Part shown: positions 25,978 through 34,709 of the stretch, piece after piece
How positions within the stretch are numbered: position 1 is the stretch's first letter
How the letters are laid out: each line of letters opens with the position of its first letter
Made by a program: the position numbers and the translations under genes
Notes under the pieces: generated by a model
Told to the model about the DNA's origin: nothing
The model's database searches: none
Seen by the model: only the letters and a program-made list of their open reading frames with translations
Assembly: GCA_027858955.1 (NCBI GenBank)
Contig: JAQIBR010000106.1
Location: 1 to 44,828 of the forward strand
DNA: 44,828 bases
Direction of reading: 5' to 3'
From: Bacteroidales bacterium
GTDB taxonomy: Bacteria; Bacteroidota; Bacteroidia; Bacteroidales; UBA12170

Positions 25978-28900
25978 TTAAATTTTAATATTTAGACCAA
26001 GTGTATATACAGCAGGTATTGGATATGATTGAGTATCAATTCCGTTCGCTACTTCAGGACTAAATCCATTATAGTTGAAAAGCGTAAGTGGTCTTTCAGC
26101 AGTAAAAGAAATACGTGTTTCAGGAATTAATATTCCGTTTATACGTTTTCCAATAATATTATACGCCAATTGAACATTTTGAATTCTAAAGAAAGAACCA
26201 TCTTCTACAAAATAATCACTCATCTTTTGATTCCAACCTTTTCTTAAACCAGCAGAAGAAGGATATTCATTTGAAGTACCTTCGCCATGCCAACGGTTAA
26301 TTGCAAGATCAGCATCTAAGTTTCCGTCCGCAGTCCAAATTAATTCTCCACGTTTACGGTTAAGAATCTTATTTCCAGATTGACCCATAAAACTAGCAGA
26401 AAATTCTAAGGCTTTATAAGTTATTCCAAGATTAGCTCCATAAATAAGACTAGGGAGATAAGAACCTAAAACAACTCTGTCATCATCATCAATAAGCCCA
26501 TCATTATTTTGGTCTTTATAGATCAAATCACCAGGTTCAAGTCCATTTGCAATTGCAACAGGGTCTGCAGCAATTTCAGCATCATTCTGATAAACGCCAA
26601 CTACTTCGCGTCCATAAAATGCAAGAAGAGATTCACCTACAATTGAGCGCTGACGAAATTCTGCCATTCCTCCATCAATATATGGTTGTCCGTATAAATC
26701 TCGCACTTCGTTTTTAAGTGTTGAGACATTTACGCCTACATTATAATGAAAATCATCGGATATTTCATTTGACCAGTTCAACGCTAATTCTAAACCTGAA
26801 TTTCTAATTACACCAACATTTTTAAGTACGCTACCTCCAACTGAAGGGATAGAAACATAAATTGCAGCATCTTTAGTATCGCGGCTGTAATAATCAGCTT
26901 CAACTGATAACCTATTACTAAATAAACTTGCTGTAATACCAATATTTGTTTCTTCAGTAACTTCCCATTTTAGAGAAGAAAAAGTGCTAGAAGTTGTTGT
27001 GCCTGAAACGAGTACATCATTTAGTGCTGTAGTAATTATAGATGTAGTTGTTGCACCATCGCTTGCGCGTATTTTATCGTTACCAAGTTGACCCCAACTT
27101 GCACGTAACTTTAAGAAGTTAATAGCTTTAAAGTCTTTTAAAAAGTCTTCTTGACTAATTACCCATCCAAGACCAATAGTAGGGAAATAACCCCATTTTT
27201 CTTGATATTTGGAACTTCCATCTGCTCTAAAGGTACCATATACAAGGTACTTATATTTATAGTTATATGAAACTCTACCAAAATAAGATAGACCATACTC
27301 TCTAAGTCCGCCATCAGTAACAGCTTCAGAAACTATAGTTTCCGACTGGTCTATATACCAAGATTCTTCATTTTCGTAAGGGAAATTTAATCCTCTTGCT
27401 GTAAGCATATTCCAAGATTCGTCTCTAAGTGAGGTACCTGCCATAGCAACAATATTATGATCTCCATAACTCTCAGTATAAGTTAAGATATTATCCCAAA
27501 TTTTATTTGAAAAAGTTTCTGTTCTTTTTGTAATAGATGCATCAGCTCTTTGGAAACCATCGCCAATATACCAGGGAAGATCAACATTACGCGTATCTAA
27601 AGAAGTGAAACTATGATTGTAAGTAGATTTAAAGGTTAATTTCTCAGGAATAAGCTCGAATTGCACATAAAAATTGGCAATCATTTTCTTGATTTTTGAG
27701 CGATTTTCGTTATACGAAAGTGCTGGAAAAGGATTCTGTCCGCCACGATAACCAATATCTTGAGCGTTTGCAAAATTATTAGGCCATGCACTCGTATTTA
27801 AATCGTCATAAACTGGTAATATTGGCACTGCAAAATAAGCACTATTCCAAGCCGAAGACTCAGGATCATATCGTGTTGCCTCACTTAAAATCATATTACC
27901 ACCAATTGTAAACCAATCCGTGGCATTATATTCTATTTTTGAACGAAGATTTAAACGTTCGTATTCATTTTTCATATCAAGTATACCCTGCTGTCCAAAA
28001 TAACTTCCACCTACAGCATAAGTAGTAGTTTCATTTCCGCCTGAAACATTTAAACTATGATTTTGAATTTTACCCGGTCTTAAAATTTCTTTATACCAGT
28101 CAGTATTTACGTCAGGTACATTAGGATTAACACGACTTCTACCATAACGCTGCATCGCATTTAAAATAAAACTCGCATCTGCGGCAGAACCTGACTCAAT
28201 AGCCATATTAGTAAATTGCTCTGCATTAGCCATTTGTAAAACATTCTGAGCAACTTGAATTCCAGAATATCCACTATATGTAATTTCTGCTTTTTGATTG
28301 AGTTTACCAGATTTAGTTTCGATAAGCACAACACCATTTGCTGCTCTAACACCATAAATTGCGGCAGCAGAAGCATCTTTTAATACAGAAATTGAAGTAA
28401 TATCGGCAGTATTTAAAAAATCTATATTATCAAAAAACATTCCATCAACTACATATAGAGGAGCTTCATTATCGTTTCCCGGGTATGAACCAACACCACG
28501 AATTCGGATAGTAGGAGAAGCGCCAGGTGCACCGCTACTTACCACTTGAAGACCAGCCACTTTTCCTTGAAGGGACTGCATTGCTTGCCCAGTGGGTGTT
28601 CTAACAATATCTTCAGTTTTAATAGTAGTAATGGATGAGGTAAGGTCTTTGGTATTCATAGTACCATAACCTATAACCACTACTTCGCCTAAAACCTGAG
28701 TATCCTCAATTAAAGTTACATTTATGTAATTTCGATTATCAACACTTAATTCTATTGTTTGAAAACCAACAAAACTAATTACCAATATTCCATCTCCAGG
28801 AATATTTTCTAAAGTGTATTTACCATCAAAATCTGTTGTTGCCCCAATTGTAGAATTCTTTAGAATCACTGAGGCTCCAGGTAGTGGACTTCCACTTTCA

Positions 28901-28989
28901 TCAGTTACAGTACCAGTTATTTGTATCCCCTGTGCAAGAATTGCAGAAGAAACAAATAACATCAGTACAAATGATAGGATTTTTTTCAT
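25978..28989 (-). CDS. SusC/RagA-family TonB-dependent outer-membrane transporter
   Basis: The 1003-residue receptor imports oligosaccharides through the outer membrane with energy from TonB. In order: a signal peptide (1-20, ending AILAQ), a carboxypeptidase-regulatory-like domain (about 23-105, TGTVTDESGSPLPGASVILK), the SusC-specific plug start LGEVVVIGYGTMNTKDLTSS and a plug domain to about 225 (GKVAGLQVVSSGAPG, RIRGVGSY, LKDASAAAIYGVRAANGVV). A large beta barrel follows, with LRASWGQLGNDKI and AYNIIGKRI near the end. It is the first gene of the minus-strand operon; its upstream region is shared with the divergent GH2 operon and holds direct repeats that could bind the PUL regulator. Confidence 0.97.
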   Translation of the reverse strand: MKKILSFVLMLFVSSAILAQGIQITGTVTDESGSPLPGASVILKNSTIGATTDFDGKYTLENIPGDGILVISFVGFQTIELSVDNRNYINVTLIEDTQVLGEVVVIGYGTMNTKDLTSSITTIKTEDIVRTPTGQAMQSLQGKVAGLQVVSSGAPGASPTIRIRGVGSYPGNDNEAPLYVVDGMFFDNIDFLNTADITSISVLKDASAAAIYGVRAANGVVLIETKSGKLNQKAEITYSGYSGIQVAQNVLQMANAEQFTNMAIESGSAADASFILNAMQRYGRSRVNPNVPDVNTDWYKEILRPGKIQNHSLNVSGGNETTTYAVGGSYFGQQGILDMKNEYERLNLRSKIEYNATDWFTIGGNMILSEATRYDPESSAWNSAYFAVPILPVYDDLNTSAWPNNFANAQDIGYRGGQNPFPALSYNENRSKIKKMIANFYVQFELIPEKLTFKSTYNHSFTSLDTRNVDLPWYIGDGFQRADASITKRTETFSNKIWDNILTYTESYGDHNIVAMAGTSLRDESWNMLTARGLNFPYENEESWYIDQSETIVSEAVTDGGLREYGLSYFGRVSYNYKYKYLVYGTFRADGSSKYQEKWGYFPTIGLGWVISQEDFLKDFKAINFLKLRASWGQLGNDKIRASDGATTTSIITTALNDVLVSGTTTSSTFSSLKWEVTEETNIGITASLFSNRLSVEADYYSRDTKDAAIYVSIPSVGGSVLKNVGVIRNSGLELALNWSNEISDDFHYNVGVNVSTLKNEVRDLYGQPYIDGGMAEFRQRSIVGESLLAFYGREVVGVYQNDAEIAADPVAIANGLEPGDLIYKDQNNDGLIDDDDRVVLGSYLPSLIYGANLGITYKALEFSASFMGQSGNKILNRKRGELIWTADGNLDADLAINRWHGEGTSNEYPSSAGLRKGWNQKMSDYFVEDGSFFRIQNVQLAYNIIGKRINGILIPETRISFTAERPLTLFNYNGFSPEVANGIDTQSYPIPAVYTLGLNIKI

Positions 28990-29018
28990 TTAGATTAATT
29001 TTTAAAATTTATAATCTG

Positions 29019-29026
29019 TAAAGTTA
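29019..29026 (-). promoter_or_regulatory. Candidate -7 element for the susC operon
   Basis: Minus-strand TAACTTTA differs from TAnnTTTG at one base and lies 29 nt upstream of the susC start. No clear -33 is seen, which fits a promoter that needs an activator. Confidence 0.3.
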
Positions 29027-29159
29027 AGGAATTAACTACTGTGTATGAAATTCTAATTTCTTTTAAAATTACACCATCCTGTTTATACAGCCCAAAACAA
29101 TGGATATAAGGGCATAAAGAACATTTTAGCAAGATGCGAATATAGTGAATTTTAAATTT

Positions 29160-29222
29160 ATGACGTAGTAATGACGTAAATAAATCATGCTTTTAGTGTA
29201 GTATTTTCACATCATGTTTTTA
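29160..29222. promoter_or_regulatory. Two pairs of direct repeats in the divergent control region
   Basis: The 600-bp gap between susC and the GH2 gene (28990-29591) holds ATGACGTA twice with an 11-bp period (29160-29167 and 29171-29178). Just beyond it, ATCATGYTTTTA occurs twice, 27 bp apart (29184-29195 and 29211-29222). Direct repeats one helical turn apart suit a dimeric or tandem HTH activator, and the regulator at 11720 is the obvious candidate. An AT stem (AACTTTT 29419-29425 with AAAAGTT 29431-29437) lies farther right. Nothing coding is seen in the gap. Confidence 0.45.
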
Positions 29223-29469
29223 TTTTTTACTTTAATGAAAAAATCTTTTAGAATAAAGTTAACATTATTTAAGAATCTTTCGATGATGCTCAAAAGACTC
29301 CTAAATTGACAGAAACGTATATTTTAAAATAGCAAAAACACAACAAATTTTATATCTTATAAAATATTTTTTAAAAATATTTATCGAACTAATCTCATAC
29401 TCTAGCTAATATAAGACCAACTTTTCTGTAAAAAGTTTAGTTGGCGTATTTTTAAAGTGCTAAATTGTT

Positions 29470-29498
29470 TTGAAACTGAATATTACTTAATACCTTTA
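29470..29498 (+). promoter_or_regulatory. Candidate promoter for the GH2-MFS operon
   Basis: TTG at 29470-29472, 18 nt of spacer, and TACCTTTA at 29491-29498 (one mismatch to TAnnTTTG) give a plausible Bacteroidota promoter with a leader of about 90 nt to the ATG at 29592. Confidence 0.3.
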
Positions 29499-29591
29499 TA
29501 CCTTGATTAAAACACAGTAAAAAAAACAGTTTTGATTGAATTTAAATTAAGATTGCTATTTCTATCTTCAAAAAGTAATAATAAAAAGAAA

Positions 29592-32207
29592 ATGAACCGG
29601 AGTATAATTATTTTTCTTCTTGTAGCTTTTACGAACGTTTATTCTCAAACATTAGAATTAAACACAGGCTGGCAATTTAAACTAGATAGAGGAACACTAT
29701 GCTTTGATTGGCAAACAGTTAACTTACCACATACCTGGAATGATAAAGATGCTTTTGATGATGAACAAGGTTATTTTCGTGGTCTTGGCATTTACCAGAA
29801 ACTAATATTTCTGGATGATGAGAAAAGCGAACTCATTCATTATCTTAAATTTAATGGTGTAAATCAGTATGCCCAAGTATATTTAAATGGCAAATTTGTA
29901 GGCGAACATAAAGGAGGTTATACTGCTTTTAGCTTTAATATCACTCCATATCTTAGCTTTAATGAATATAACCTTATTGAAGTTAAGGTTGATAATAGTC
30001 ATAATGATAATATTCCTCCCCTTGATGCCGATTTTACTTTTTATGGAGGTATTTATAGAACCGTACAATTAATATCCGTTCCTAAGCAACACATTTCTAA
30101 ATCAGATTTTGCATCTGATGGATACTCAATAGATTATGATTATGTAGATAATAAAAAGGTGAGAGTTACATTAACTGTTAATGTAAATAATTTGAGCGAT
30201 TTTAAATCATCAAATTTCTTGAAAATCATTTTAAATGATGCCGATAAAAATAAATTAATTGTTCATACAGAGAAATTAGAACTTCTGCCAAATAACCAAA
30301 AGAAGCTAAAAATAAAATTAGATGAAATTCAAAATCCTAAATTGTGGTCACCAGAATCCCCATATCTGTATAATTTAGAAATATCGCTTTTAGATAATAG
30401 CGAAAATATTCTTGAGACAAATTATAGTTCTGTAGGATTTCGATGGTTTAATTTGGACGCTGAAAAAGGGTTCTTTTTAAATGGAAAACCTTATAAACTT
30501 ATTGGAGTAAATAGGCATCAAGATTATGAAGGTTTTGGAAATGCTGTCCCTATAGAACTTCAAAAACAGGATATTCATCTAATAAAAAATATGGGTGCAA
30601 ACTTTATTCGTTTCGCCCATTATCCTCATAGTCGTGAACTCTATGATTTGTGCGACAGACTAGGTATTTTAGTTTGGTCAGAAATCCCGATTGTAAATAA
30701 AGTAAGCAACAGCAAAGAATATTTTGAAACTTGCCTAAATATGCAGAAAGAGCATATAAAACAATATTACAACTTTCCTTCAGTAGTAATGTTTGGTTAT
30801 ATGAATGAAATATTCTTAAGACTTGCTTTTGATAATAAGTTAAGTGAATCTGAAAGGGAAAATACAAAAAAAACAAGCGTCATTCTCGCTCAAAAATTAG
30901 AATCATTAACTCGAAAATTAGCACCTAACAGACTAACAGTTATGGCCTTGCATTTTAACGAAATGTATAACGAAACTGGAATTGCTGATATACCAATGCT
31001 AATTGGATGGAACCTTTATTTTGGTTGGTATCACGATAAAATAAATGATTTGGGTAGTTTTCTAGACGATCAGCATCAACGATTTCCTAATAGATCCATA
31101 ATGGTTTCGGAATATGGATCAGGAGCTGATACACGGATTTTCACTACAACGCCAAAAAAATATGATTTTTCTCTTGACTATCAATTTCTTCTACATAAAG
31201 GATATTATAATCAAGTAACAAAAAGAGATTATGTTGTAGGAATGGCAGCATGGAATTTTGCGGATTTTGGATCAGAATTTCGCGGGGATGCTATTCCACA
31301 TGTAAATCAAAAAGGCCTAGTTCAATACAATAGGGAGCCAAAGGATATATATTATTTTTATAAGGCAAACTTATTTAAAGATCAGCCATTTATACATATT
31401 GGGACCTCTAATTTAAGGGGTCTAAGTTTAGTGAATCAAGATACTTATCCTGTAAAAATATATTCTAATCAGGCAGAAATTGAAGTGTTTCTTAATGATG
31501 AAATTCTGAGTAAAACGAGTGTAAATAATGGTTTTGTAATAATCAATTTTCCTTTTACAAACGGCAGCAATGATATTTTTGTAAAATCGGGGCAAATTAG
31601 CACTCAATCTACTATAGATGTTCATAAAACAGACAATTTTCAAGCAATGAAAATCAACGATCGTATTGGAATAAATATTGGTGCACATTTTAATTTTTAT
31701 GATACTGAGAATCAAATAACATGGTTACCTGATCGAGTCTTTACACAAGGTTTGTACGGACATAAAAATGGCGAGGTTTATTTGGCCAATAAAGATAACC
31801 ATCAAGGAATTCCTAATAATATAAAAAACACTACGGCCGAGCCACTGTATCAAACTATGTTAATGGCTTGCACCGATTACAAAGTAGATGTTCCAAATGG
31901 AAAATACAAAATAGCATTGTTTTTTGTTGAACCGAAGATTAAAAGCAAAGATCAAAATTTATACAATTTGAATTCCTATAATCAATCAAAAGATTCCCAT
32001 TCGAAAGATCGTAGAATTATGGACATCATTGCTAATGGTCAACTTTTCATTAAAAATTTAAATTTAGCAGAAGAATTTCCTGATAAATATGGTGTAAAAA
32101 ATTCATTTGAAATAGATATTAGAAATAATACAGGATTAGAAATAAGGCTTAAACCCATTGAAGGAGAAATAGTTATCAGTGGCATTTTAATCGAAAAAAT
32201 ACAATGA
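29592..32207 (+). CDS. GH2 glycoside hydrolase with C-terminal malectin-like domain
   Basis: The chosen start is the ATG at 29592, which gives a clean signal peptide (MNRSIIIFLLVAFTNVYSQ) after an A/G-rich ribosome-binding stretch; an in-frame TTG 60 bp upstream would add an unlikely 20-residue extension. The 871-residue protein has the GH2 sugar-binding jelly roll (LNTGWQFKLDRG, VYLNGKFVGEHKGGYTAF), an Ig-like domain and the TIM barrel. The barrel has NRHQDYEGFGNA, acid/base Glu406 in GYMNEI and nucleophile Glu507 in MVSEYGSG. A GH2 C-terminal/DUF4982-like Ig domain follows (about 590-690), then a malectin-like domain (about 700-870, HKNGEVYLANKDN). Family GH2 covers beta-galactosidase, beta-glucuronidase and others; specificity is open. 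First gene of the plus operon, overlapping the sulfatase start by 4 nt. Confidence 0.9.
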   Translation: MNRSIIIFLLVAFTNVYSQTLELNTGWQFKLDRGTLCFDWQTVNLPHTWNDKDAFDDEQGYFRGLGIYQKLIFLDDEKSELIHYLKFNGVNQYAQVYLNGKFVGEHKGGYTAFSFNITPYLSFNEYNLIEVKVDNSHNDNIPPLDADFTFYGGIYRTVQLISVPKQHISKSDFASDGYSIDYDYVDNKKVRVTLTVNVNNLSDFKSSNFLKIILNDADKNKLIVHTEKLELLPNNQKKLKIKLDEIQNPKLWSPESPYLYNLEISLLDNSENILETNYSSVGFRWFNLDAEKGFFLNGKPYKLIGVNRHQDYEGFGNAVPIELQKQDIHLIKNMGANFIRFAHYPHSRELYDLCDRLGILVWSEIPIVNKVSNSKEYFETCLNMQKEHIKQYYNFPSVVMFGYMNEIFLRLAFDNKLSESERENTKKTSVILAQKLESLTRKLAPNRLTVMALHFNEMYNETGIADIPMLIGWNLYFGWYHDKINDLGSFLDDQHQRFPNRSIMVSEYGSGADTRIFTTTPKKYDFSLDYQFLLHKGYYNQVTKRDYVVGMAAWNFADFGSEFRGDAIPHVNQKGLVQYNREPKDIYYFYKANLFKDQPFIHIGTSNLRGLSLVNQDTYPVKIYSNQAEIEVFLNDEILSKTSVNNGFVIINFPFTNGSNDIFVKSGQISTQSTIDVHKTDNFQAMKINDRIGINIGAHFNFYDTENQITWLPDRVFTQGLYGHKNGEVYLANKDNHQGIPNNIKNTTAEPLYQTMLMACTDYKVDVPNGKYKIALFFVEPKIKSKDQNLYNLNSYNQSKDSHSKDRRIMDIIANGQLFIKNLNLAEEFPDKYGVKNSFEIDIRNNTGLEIRLKPIEGEIVISGILIEKIQ

Positions 32208-33844
32208 GTATGAAAGGTAAATATTTAATTGGCACAAGCATAATAATGGCTTCTTGTTCTATTACTGAAAAGCCCAATGAAGAATTGGAAAGACCAAATC
32301 TCATTTTTATTATGGCAGATGATCATGCAGCGCAAGCAATAAGTGCTTATGGCCATGAAATAGGTCGCTTAGCTCCTACTCCAAATATCGACCGAATTGC
32401 AAATGAGGGTGCTATCTTTCAGAATAATTTTTGTACAAATTCGCTATGCGGGCCAAGTAGAGCAGTTATTTTAACAGGAAAACATAGTCATATCAACGGA
32501 TTTAGAATGAATGGAGAACATTTTGATGGAAATCAGGAAACTTTTCCTAAAATTCTACACAATGCAGGTTATAATACTGCTCTCATAGGAAAATGGCATT
32601 TAGCAGGACTGCCTCAGGGTTTTGATTATTGGAAAATCTTAAGAGATCAAGGGAATTATTACAATCCAGAATTTATTGAAAAACAAGATGATACAATTGA
32701 TACTTTGATAATAAATGGATATGCTACAGATATTATAACAGAAGATGCACTTAACTTCTTAGAAAAAGCAAAAGACCATAAAGAACCATTTATGTTGATG
32801 GTACAGCACAAAGCACCGCATAGAAATTGGATGCCTGCTTTACGACATCTAAATTTGTACGATTCCGTTCAATTCCCAATTCCAAAAAGTTATTATTCCA
32901 AGCATGAAGGACAAGAAGCCGCTAAGACCCAGCAAATGACGATCTATAAAGATATGTACGAAGGTCATGATCTTAAAATGACCAAGGAAAAAGGCAGTAA
33001 TGAACTAGCGCACAATCCATGGAAAACAGATTTTGATAGAATGACTATTGAACAACGCGATATTTGGGACAAAGCTTATCAGTCAAAGAATGATGCATTT
33101 CACGATGCAAATCTTCAGGGAAAGGATTTAGCGGAATGGAAATTACAGCGTTATTTGCAAGACTATTTAGCAACCATAGCATCCGTTGATGAAGGAGTTG
33201 GCAAAATATTAAAATTTCTTGACGATAATGATTTGGCTGAAAACACTTTAATAATTTACACCACTGATCAAGGCTTTTATTTAGGTGAAAAAGGCTGGTT
33301 CGATAAGCGTTTTATGTATGAAGAATCACTGGCTATGCCATTGGTGATGCGCTATCCTAAAGGGATCAAAAAAGGTACAAAAATTACAGCATTAACTCAA
33401 AATCTTGATTTTGCTTCTACTTTTTTAGATTATGCAAATGTGGATATTCCAAAGGATATTCAGGGAAAATCGTTGCGACCACTAGTAGAAAATACCACTT
33501 CTCAAGACAATTTCAGAGATGCCGTTTATTATCATTATTATGATTTCCCTGCCTTTCATATGGTAAAGAAACAATATGGAGTTAGAACCAAACGATATAA
33601 GCTTATTCATTTTTATGATGATATCGATACTTGGGAAATGTATGATTTAGAAACTGACCCTAATGAAGAGAAGAATATTATTGAAAATAAAGAATATCAG
33701 CTTATTAGAGAACAACTATATTCAAAACTTGATTCCTTACAAACTTTATATAAGGTTACTGACAAAGAATTTACAAAAGCAAGCAAAGAGTCGATTGAAA
33801 ATAATTATAAAACGTTTAAACGATTAAGGGGCTTAGAAAATTAA
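32204..33844 (+). CDS. S1-family (formylglycine) sulfatase, lipoprotein
   Basis: It hydrolyses a sulfate ester on a glycan. The 546-residue protein begins with a lipoprotein signal (IMASC, Cys18). The metal-binding start is FIMADDH (Asp39, Asp40). The sulfatase signature CGPSR has Cys82 as the predicted formylglycine precursor, followed by LTGKHSHINGF and IGKWHLAGLPQGFDYW. Near the C-terminus are YTTDQGFYLGEKGWFDKR and WEMYDLETDPNEEKN. Overall layout recalls N-acetylglucosamine-6-sulfatase and iduronate-2-sulfatase relatives, but the substrate cannot be assigned. The maturation enzyme (anSME or FGE) is not in this window. Start ATG overlaps the GH2 stop (ATGA). Its presence implies the target glycan, or a co-occurring one, is sulfated. 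Confidence 0.93.
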   Translation: MSMKGKYLIGTSIIMASCSITEKPNEELERPNLIFIMADDHAAQAISAYGHEIGRLAPTPNIDRIANEGAIFQNNFCTNSLCGPSRAVILTGKHSHINGFRMNGEHFDGNQETFPKILHNAGYNTALIGKWHLAGLPQGFDYWKILRDQGNYYNPEFIEKQDDTIDTLIINGYATDIITEDALNFLEKAKDHKEPFMLMVQHKAPHRNWMPALRHLNLYDSVQFPIPKSYYSKHEGQEAAKTQQMTIYKDMYEGHDLKMTKEKGSNELAHNPWKTDFDRMTIEQRDIWDKAYQSKNDAFHDANLQGKDLAEWKLQRYLQDYLATIASVDEGVGKILKFLDDNDLAENTLIIYTTDQGFYLGEKGWFDKRFMYEESLAMPLVMRYPKGIKKGTKITALTQNLDFASTFLDYANVDIPKDIQGKSLRPLVENTTSQDNFRDAVYYHYYDFPAFHMVKKQYGVRTKRYKLIHFYDDIDTWEMYDLETDPNEEKNIIENKEYQLIREQLYSKLDSLQTLYKVTDKEFTKASKESIENNYKTFKRLRGLEN

Positions 33845-33853
33845 GAAATTATT

Positions 33854-34699
33854 ATGAAAAATATCCTGTACATAGCTTTAATAATTACTGTTGCACTTCA
33901 ATCTTGCACAGCTCCAGTACCAGTCAAGTTAATGACATACAACATTCGATTAGATTATCCCTTAACAGGAGAAAACACCTGGGATTTGCGCAAAGATGTT
34001 TTAATTCAACAAGTAATTTCAAATGAAATTGACTTTCTGGGGATTCAAGAAGGAATGCCAAATCAAGTAAAATATATAGACAGCGTCTTAATAAATCATC
34101 AATTTATTGGTGTAGGAAGAGATGATGGTAAAAACGAAGGCGAATATTCCGCCATATTTTACAATAAAGATAAATTTAAAATCGTAAAGCAGAATACCTT
34201 TTGGCTGTCTGAAACGCCTGTTATTCCTTCCTTTGGATGGGATGCCGCATGTAAAAGAATTTTAACTTATGCGTTATTTAAAGACAAATTAAACGATCAA
34301 TATTTTTGGGTATTTAACACTCATTTCGACCACGTTGGAATAGAAGCAAGGCGAAAAAGTGCCGAATTAATTATTGAAGAAATTAAAAATTTAAATCAAG
34401 AAAATTATCCTGTTATTTTAATGGGAGATTTCAATTTAACTGATGAATCTGAAGAAATTAAGCATATTTCTTCATTCTTAAGCGATAGCCAAAAGCTGAG
34501 CAATGAAGAAAATAAAGTCCCTATGGGAACATATAACAACTTCGATATTTCCACTCCTATAACTAGAAGAATCGATTTTATATTTGTTAGTGAGTCATCC
34601 ATAAAAATTGAAAAATACAATGTGATTTCGGAAACTTATAATGGAAAATACATATCAGATCATTTTCCTGTTTGTGTTGATGTAATTATTAATTATTAA
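33854..34699 (+). CDS. Endonuclease/exonuclease/phosphatase-fold lipoprotein (phosphodiesterase-like)
   Basis: The 281-residue lipoprotein (lipobox ALQSC, Cys18) has the complete EEP catalytic set: Asn30 in MTYNIR, Glu66 in GIQEG, His157/Asp159 in NTHFDHVG, Asp192/Asn194 in GDFN, and Asp269/His270 in SDHFP. The family includes DNases, sphingomyelinases and inositol phosphatases. Secreted lipoprotein versions inside PULs are better explained as phosphodiesterases or phosphatases acting on a phosphate-bearing glycan or oligosaccharide. It sits 9 bp after the sulfatase and 10 bp before the GH43-type gene, so the three are one transcription unit. Removal of a phosphate-linked substituent, for example phosphoglycerol, is a hypothesis only. 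Confidence 0.85.
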   Translation: MKNILYIALIITVALQSCTAPVPVKLMTYNIRLDYPLTGENTWDLRKDVLIQQVISNEIDFLGIQEGMPNQVKYIDSVLINHQFIGVGRDDGKNEGEYSAIFYNKDKFKIVKQNTFWLSETPVIPSFGWDAACKRILTYALFKDKLNDQYFWVFNTHFDHVGIEARRKSAELIIEEIKNLNQENYPVILMGDFNLTDESEEIKHISSFLSDSQKLSNEENKVPMGTYNNFDISTPITRRIDFIFVSESSIKIEKYNVISETYNGKYISDHFPVCVDVIINY

Positions 34700-34709
34700 A
34701 AGTATATTA

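Noticed and set aside
29532-29591. Upstream TTG start for the GH2 gene
   Set aside because: It would add 20 residues ahead of a perfect signal peptide. The ATG at 29592 has an A/G-rich ribosome-binding stretch.
28990-29591. tRNA or other structured RNA gene in the large divergent gap
   Set aside because: No cloverleaf or known RNA pattern was seen; only AT-rich sequence, short direct repeats and one AT stem.
33854-34699. EEP-fold protein as a DNA-repair exonuclease
   Set aside because: A lipoprotein signal and its position inside a polysaccharide operon argue against a cytoplasmic DNA substrate.
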